Shown: piece by piece, positions 60,901-64,000 of the stretch
How positions within the stretch are numbered: position 1 is the first letter of the stretch
How the letters are laid out: every line of letters begins with the position of its first letter
NCBI GenBank assembly: GCA_034509425.1
Contig: JAVTVJ010000032.1
Coordinates: forward strand, 5,095,501-5,159,500
Direction: 5' to 3'
Length of the DNA stretch: 64,000 nt
Source of the DNA: Eopsaltria australis
Taxonomy: Eukaryota > Chordata > Aves > Passeriformes > Petroicidae
Notes under the pieces: generated by a model
Database searches by the model: none
The model's input: only the letters and a program-made list of their open reading frames with translations
What the model was told of the DNA's origin: nothing
Position numbers and translations under genes: made by a program

Positions 60901-63900
60901 ACTTTCTGATCATGCTAATATGAACAGCAGGATGCTGCATTTGCCTGTCAGACTGTTGCAACTGGGTAGAGAGTACAGATGGCTGGGAGCAATTCCTGTT
61001 CTGGTTTAAGTCTGGATGAGATGGTCCTGGTTCATGTAAGCCCAGGTTTTAAAATCATTCTGCTGTTCATGCCACCCTATCAAATCCCTTACTGCAATGT
61101 GTAGGAGGAGGGAGCAAGGCAATTGAGACTTGTTTCATTGTTATGGTTACTTCTAGGAGAGGGAGGCCAGTTATGCAGCATCTACAGATATTTGTTCTCC
61201 TCTTAACCTTCCTTATGTTCCTTGGAATAGCAGCTGGGTAGGTTTCCATTTTGATCTCCTATAAAAAACAAAAATACTTGTATTTTTCTTTACTCTTTCA
61301 CCCCTAGCTGTTTCTGTTGAAGGACTTTAAAATCTAAGTATTTGTCCAAAACTGAGTTTGGGCATGTCACTGTCATTTTCTGTTTGAGTGGTATACAGTC
61401 TGTTTACATGTTATGAGTTGCCAGCATCACAGCTTGTGCTCAGAGGTAAAGGAGACTGTCATGGTCTCTCCAGTACCAGTGAAGCTCAGTTGTTGACCAT
61501 ACCTGCCAAAAGATGAAGCAGTCATTAGAAAACTTAGATATATCAGGGAAAGAGCCTCTCCGTCCTCCTTCTCTATGCAGGAGAAATGGGGAACAAAGTC
61601 TGTTTCTAGCAGAGTTCACCTAACAGCATGGTACCACTTACTGCTTCAGATACCTGGAGGAGGTTTCACACCTGGAGTAATAACGACCTTCCTAAGATGT
61701 TGCGTCATTCCTTAGACCCCTCTTTTTATTTTAAAGATTCTTGTGTAACAGTATTGGCAACACAAAATGAAAACACAAAATGACAGTAAAACTCAAGGAG
61801 GTGAGTCATGAACCAAGTATTTTATTATGTGATTAATAATGTTTTGTCATTTTATAGGTGACGTAGGCAATTATTTTCCCTTCATACAGTCCCTAATGTC
61901 TATTGCATGGGTTTGGGAATTTTTTTACACTATTTCTGTGGAAGTTTGGTGAGTGTCAAAGTACTGCGTTTCTCTAACATTTTTACATAAATAGGTGAAC
62001 AAATATAGGGAACTAAGTGTTATCTCCAGATTAAATGAGTCCTAAAACCCTGATGACCAGATGCTATGGGGTGCTAAAAGCTACCTACTTCAAATCTAAG
62101 GGGTGTAGAAAAAGAGTAAAGAATTCCTACTTCCAGCAAATCTGCATATGCACAGATGAGACAACTTAATGTGCTTCAGCAGTTAAATAATTTTTATTTT
62201 GAACACTGCTTCCTGTTGTGGGCAAAACAGTTGTAGGCATTTGAGGAAAACACTTAACAACCCCCTACAAAGTGGATTGAATAATGTGTGCACAAAGTTT
62301 TGTAAAATTAAGGAAGGTAAGTTCCATGTAGCTAAGAGCATGAAAAGCTGAATTAGATGCCATTTTACCCCATATGGAATAGTTCAGGAGGTGTGTAATT
62401 TGGAAATGTCAACTACTAAGTAACAGTCTCAGATACCTTAGGAAATACTTATAAATGGCTTACAGGCATTATACTTTAAGATGAAATTACTACTGTGCAC
62501 CTAAATGAGATGCTTATTTCAGTCCCTGAGCAGCTTAATTTCAAGACAGCAAAGGTCAGGGAAGCTCTACTAATAATCTAATAACAATTGACTGCACGTT
62601 TCTGGGAGATTTAGCTGCACCAGAGCCTGGTTGCTGAGAGCAGGATGAATTAGTGGTTACTTAACTCGCATACCTTGGAGCAGCATCAGCCACTGAATGT
62701 GACTAACATAATGTCATGGAGGAGCAGAAGGCAGCTAATGCTTGGACAACTGCACTAGAAAGTTGGAGCACAGTCACTCTAGATTTGAGCAGATTTGTCT
62801 GTGTCCCACCTAATAGGGGTGTGATTAAGTTGGGATTGGGGTATCCTATGTCATGGTTTTAGCTGATAAGCATCAGATGATGGTTCTGGAGAGGAATTAG
62901 GTGTTGAATGCATTCACTCAAGTGAAAAAATTACTTCTTCTAGCAGCCTTAATCACTCTAAACTTTGCCTGCATCTAACTCTTTCTATGATCAGATTGTA
63001 TGATGAGTATAAATTCACTTGGAAATGCCCAGATCTTAGGTATGAAGTAATGGCCAAGAATTGTTATAATATTGATAGAAAAATAATATTCTGATCACAA
63101 TACCTTGTAAGAGTTTCCCTGGAACACTCTGTGGTCATTTAAGTCTTAAGACCAGGGGCTTGTTTACAGATTAATTAAAGTAAATGTGCATTAGTAATGA
63201 TATTATTAGTATTCAGTGTCTTTGGAAATTTACAGGCAATTAATCTTAATATTTCCTAGAGGAATAAATGATAATTTGGTGATGACTAATTTGATGTAGT
63301 AATTCTAAATATGATCTTGACATTTATTAATATGATTTTAAAAACATTTCTCATTTATTTTCTGGTAATCCAGTGAAGACTCAGTTTAAAAAGGAAACTT
63401 TTGTTTTTGAGTGAGTATGTTTGTCTCTTGAGTTGGAGGTGAAAACTAGTATGTCATGGGAGGGAGAGAGAAAGCCTTGCTCTTGCATCTTGCTCTGTCC
63501 CCTGCCCTGATGGTGTGAGGCTGTGTGGGATGGGAAGAACTCATCTCAAAGGAGGTAGGGGCTGTGCTCCCACTCAGTGACTCTGATGTTCACCACACTG
63601 CATTGCCTAAGAGTTAAACTGAATGCCTTGGAAAGAAACTAGGCCAGCAAAATAAATAAAACCTCTTTCTGGCTAGTGAGTTGAATCAGCATATGAAATA
63701 ACGTGCTAGAACTGATGTCAAAGGATTATGTGAGTAGGAGAAAGGGGAAATTATTGCTCTTGCTGCTGGGTTAGATGCTAGTCATGGCATTCTGGTTTAA
63801 CCCAAGTATTTCAGCATGAAGATTCACATTTTCTCAAAGCAGTACCTAGTTGTTCACATAGGTGCTGTCTGATGTATTAACTCCTGTTGGAGAAAGCACT

Positions 63901-64000
63901 TGGAGAAAGTAGGAGTATCAACTGAAGAGCTCTGAGTAGTCATGGCAATCCCTGGAATACAGTCATTCCTTGTCTTCCCTCATCTTTTTTTAGACATTCT
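57901..64000. other. Unique DNA to the end of the window, no gene seen
   Basis: The first few hundred bases may hold unrecognisable CR1 relic sequence. Otherwise the region is AT-rich and unique. Blocks at about 62500-62760 and 63150-63380 are free of simple repeats and rich in AT homeodomain-like cores (ttaattaaag, gcaattaatc), so they could be conserved non-coding DNA. No exon, RNA gene or promoter was recognised. Confidence 0.45.

Noticed and set aside
1..64000. CRISPR array, operon, phage or bacterial gene
   Set aside because: No regularly spaced direct repeats with unique spacers, no dense gene arrangement and no bacterial signals. Composition and repeats are those of a bird genome.

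Overview
The window looks like ordinary non-coding DNA from a bird (or a close archosaur), most likely intronic or intergenic. The base composition is AT-rich and CpG-poor, and poly-T/poly-A runs and microsatellites are common. The recognisable mobile elements are the avian set: CR1 LINE pieces of several ages and two LTRs of avian endogenous-retrovirus type. Nothing points to bacteria, a plasmid or a phage: there are no operons, ribosome binding sites or dense open frames. Nearly all the open frames, of about 60 to 190 codons, behave as chance frames or sit inside repeats. I found no complete protein-coding gene and no tRNA, rRNA or snRNA gene. The assignment to birds rests on recalled repeat consensus sequences, not on a search.

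Layout. 1-7.1 kb: AT-rich DNA with a small GC-rich block (2.8-3.15 kb) beside a CR1 3' fragment. 7.1-8.0 kb: an apparently solo LTR with a TATA-like box, a polyadenylation signal and an internal repeated motif. 8-14.6 kb: unique DNA with an AT-only palindrome, a 53-bp x 3 minisatellite and a possible conserved regulatory block. 14.6-19.1 kb: repeat-rich, with a second LTR fragment, a CR1 ORF2 C-terminal piece, a CR1 3' tail and the best-preserved CR1 reverse-transcriptase fragment. 19.1-26.9 kb: mostly unique, with an unexplained minus-strand open frame that encodes a membrane segment (21.3-21.65 kb), a CpG-richer patch, T/G simple repeats and a short TIR-like element. 27-30.3 kb: the + strand changes from T-rich to A-rich, partly because of a very old CR1 relic. 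30.3-57 kb: mostly unique DNA with a CR1 fragment on the minus strand, simple repeats, several possible conserved non-coding blocks and one possible 157-nt exon (48.2 kb). 57.2-57.9 kb: a second old CR1 relic covering the end of the endonuclease domain. 57.9-64 kb: unique DNA.

The genes do not work together as a system here. The coherent story is layering of retroelements: old CR1 relics, then younger avian CR1 fragments and retroviral LTRs, all inactive. The two best leads for something undescribed are the minus-strand membrane-protein-like frame at 21.28-21.65 kb and the possible exon at 48.20-48.35 kb. Both are weak without homology or RNA evidence. I did not find an exciting new system.
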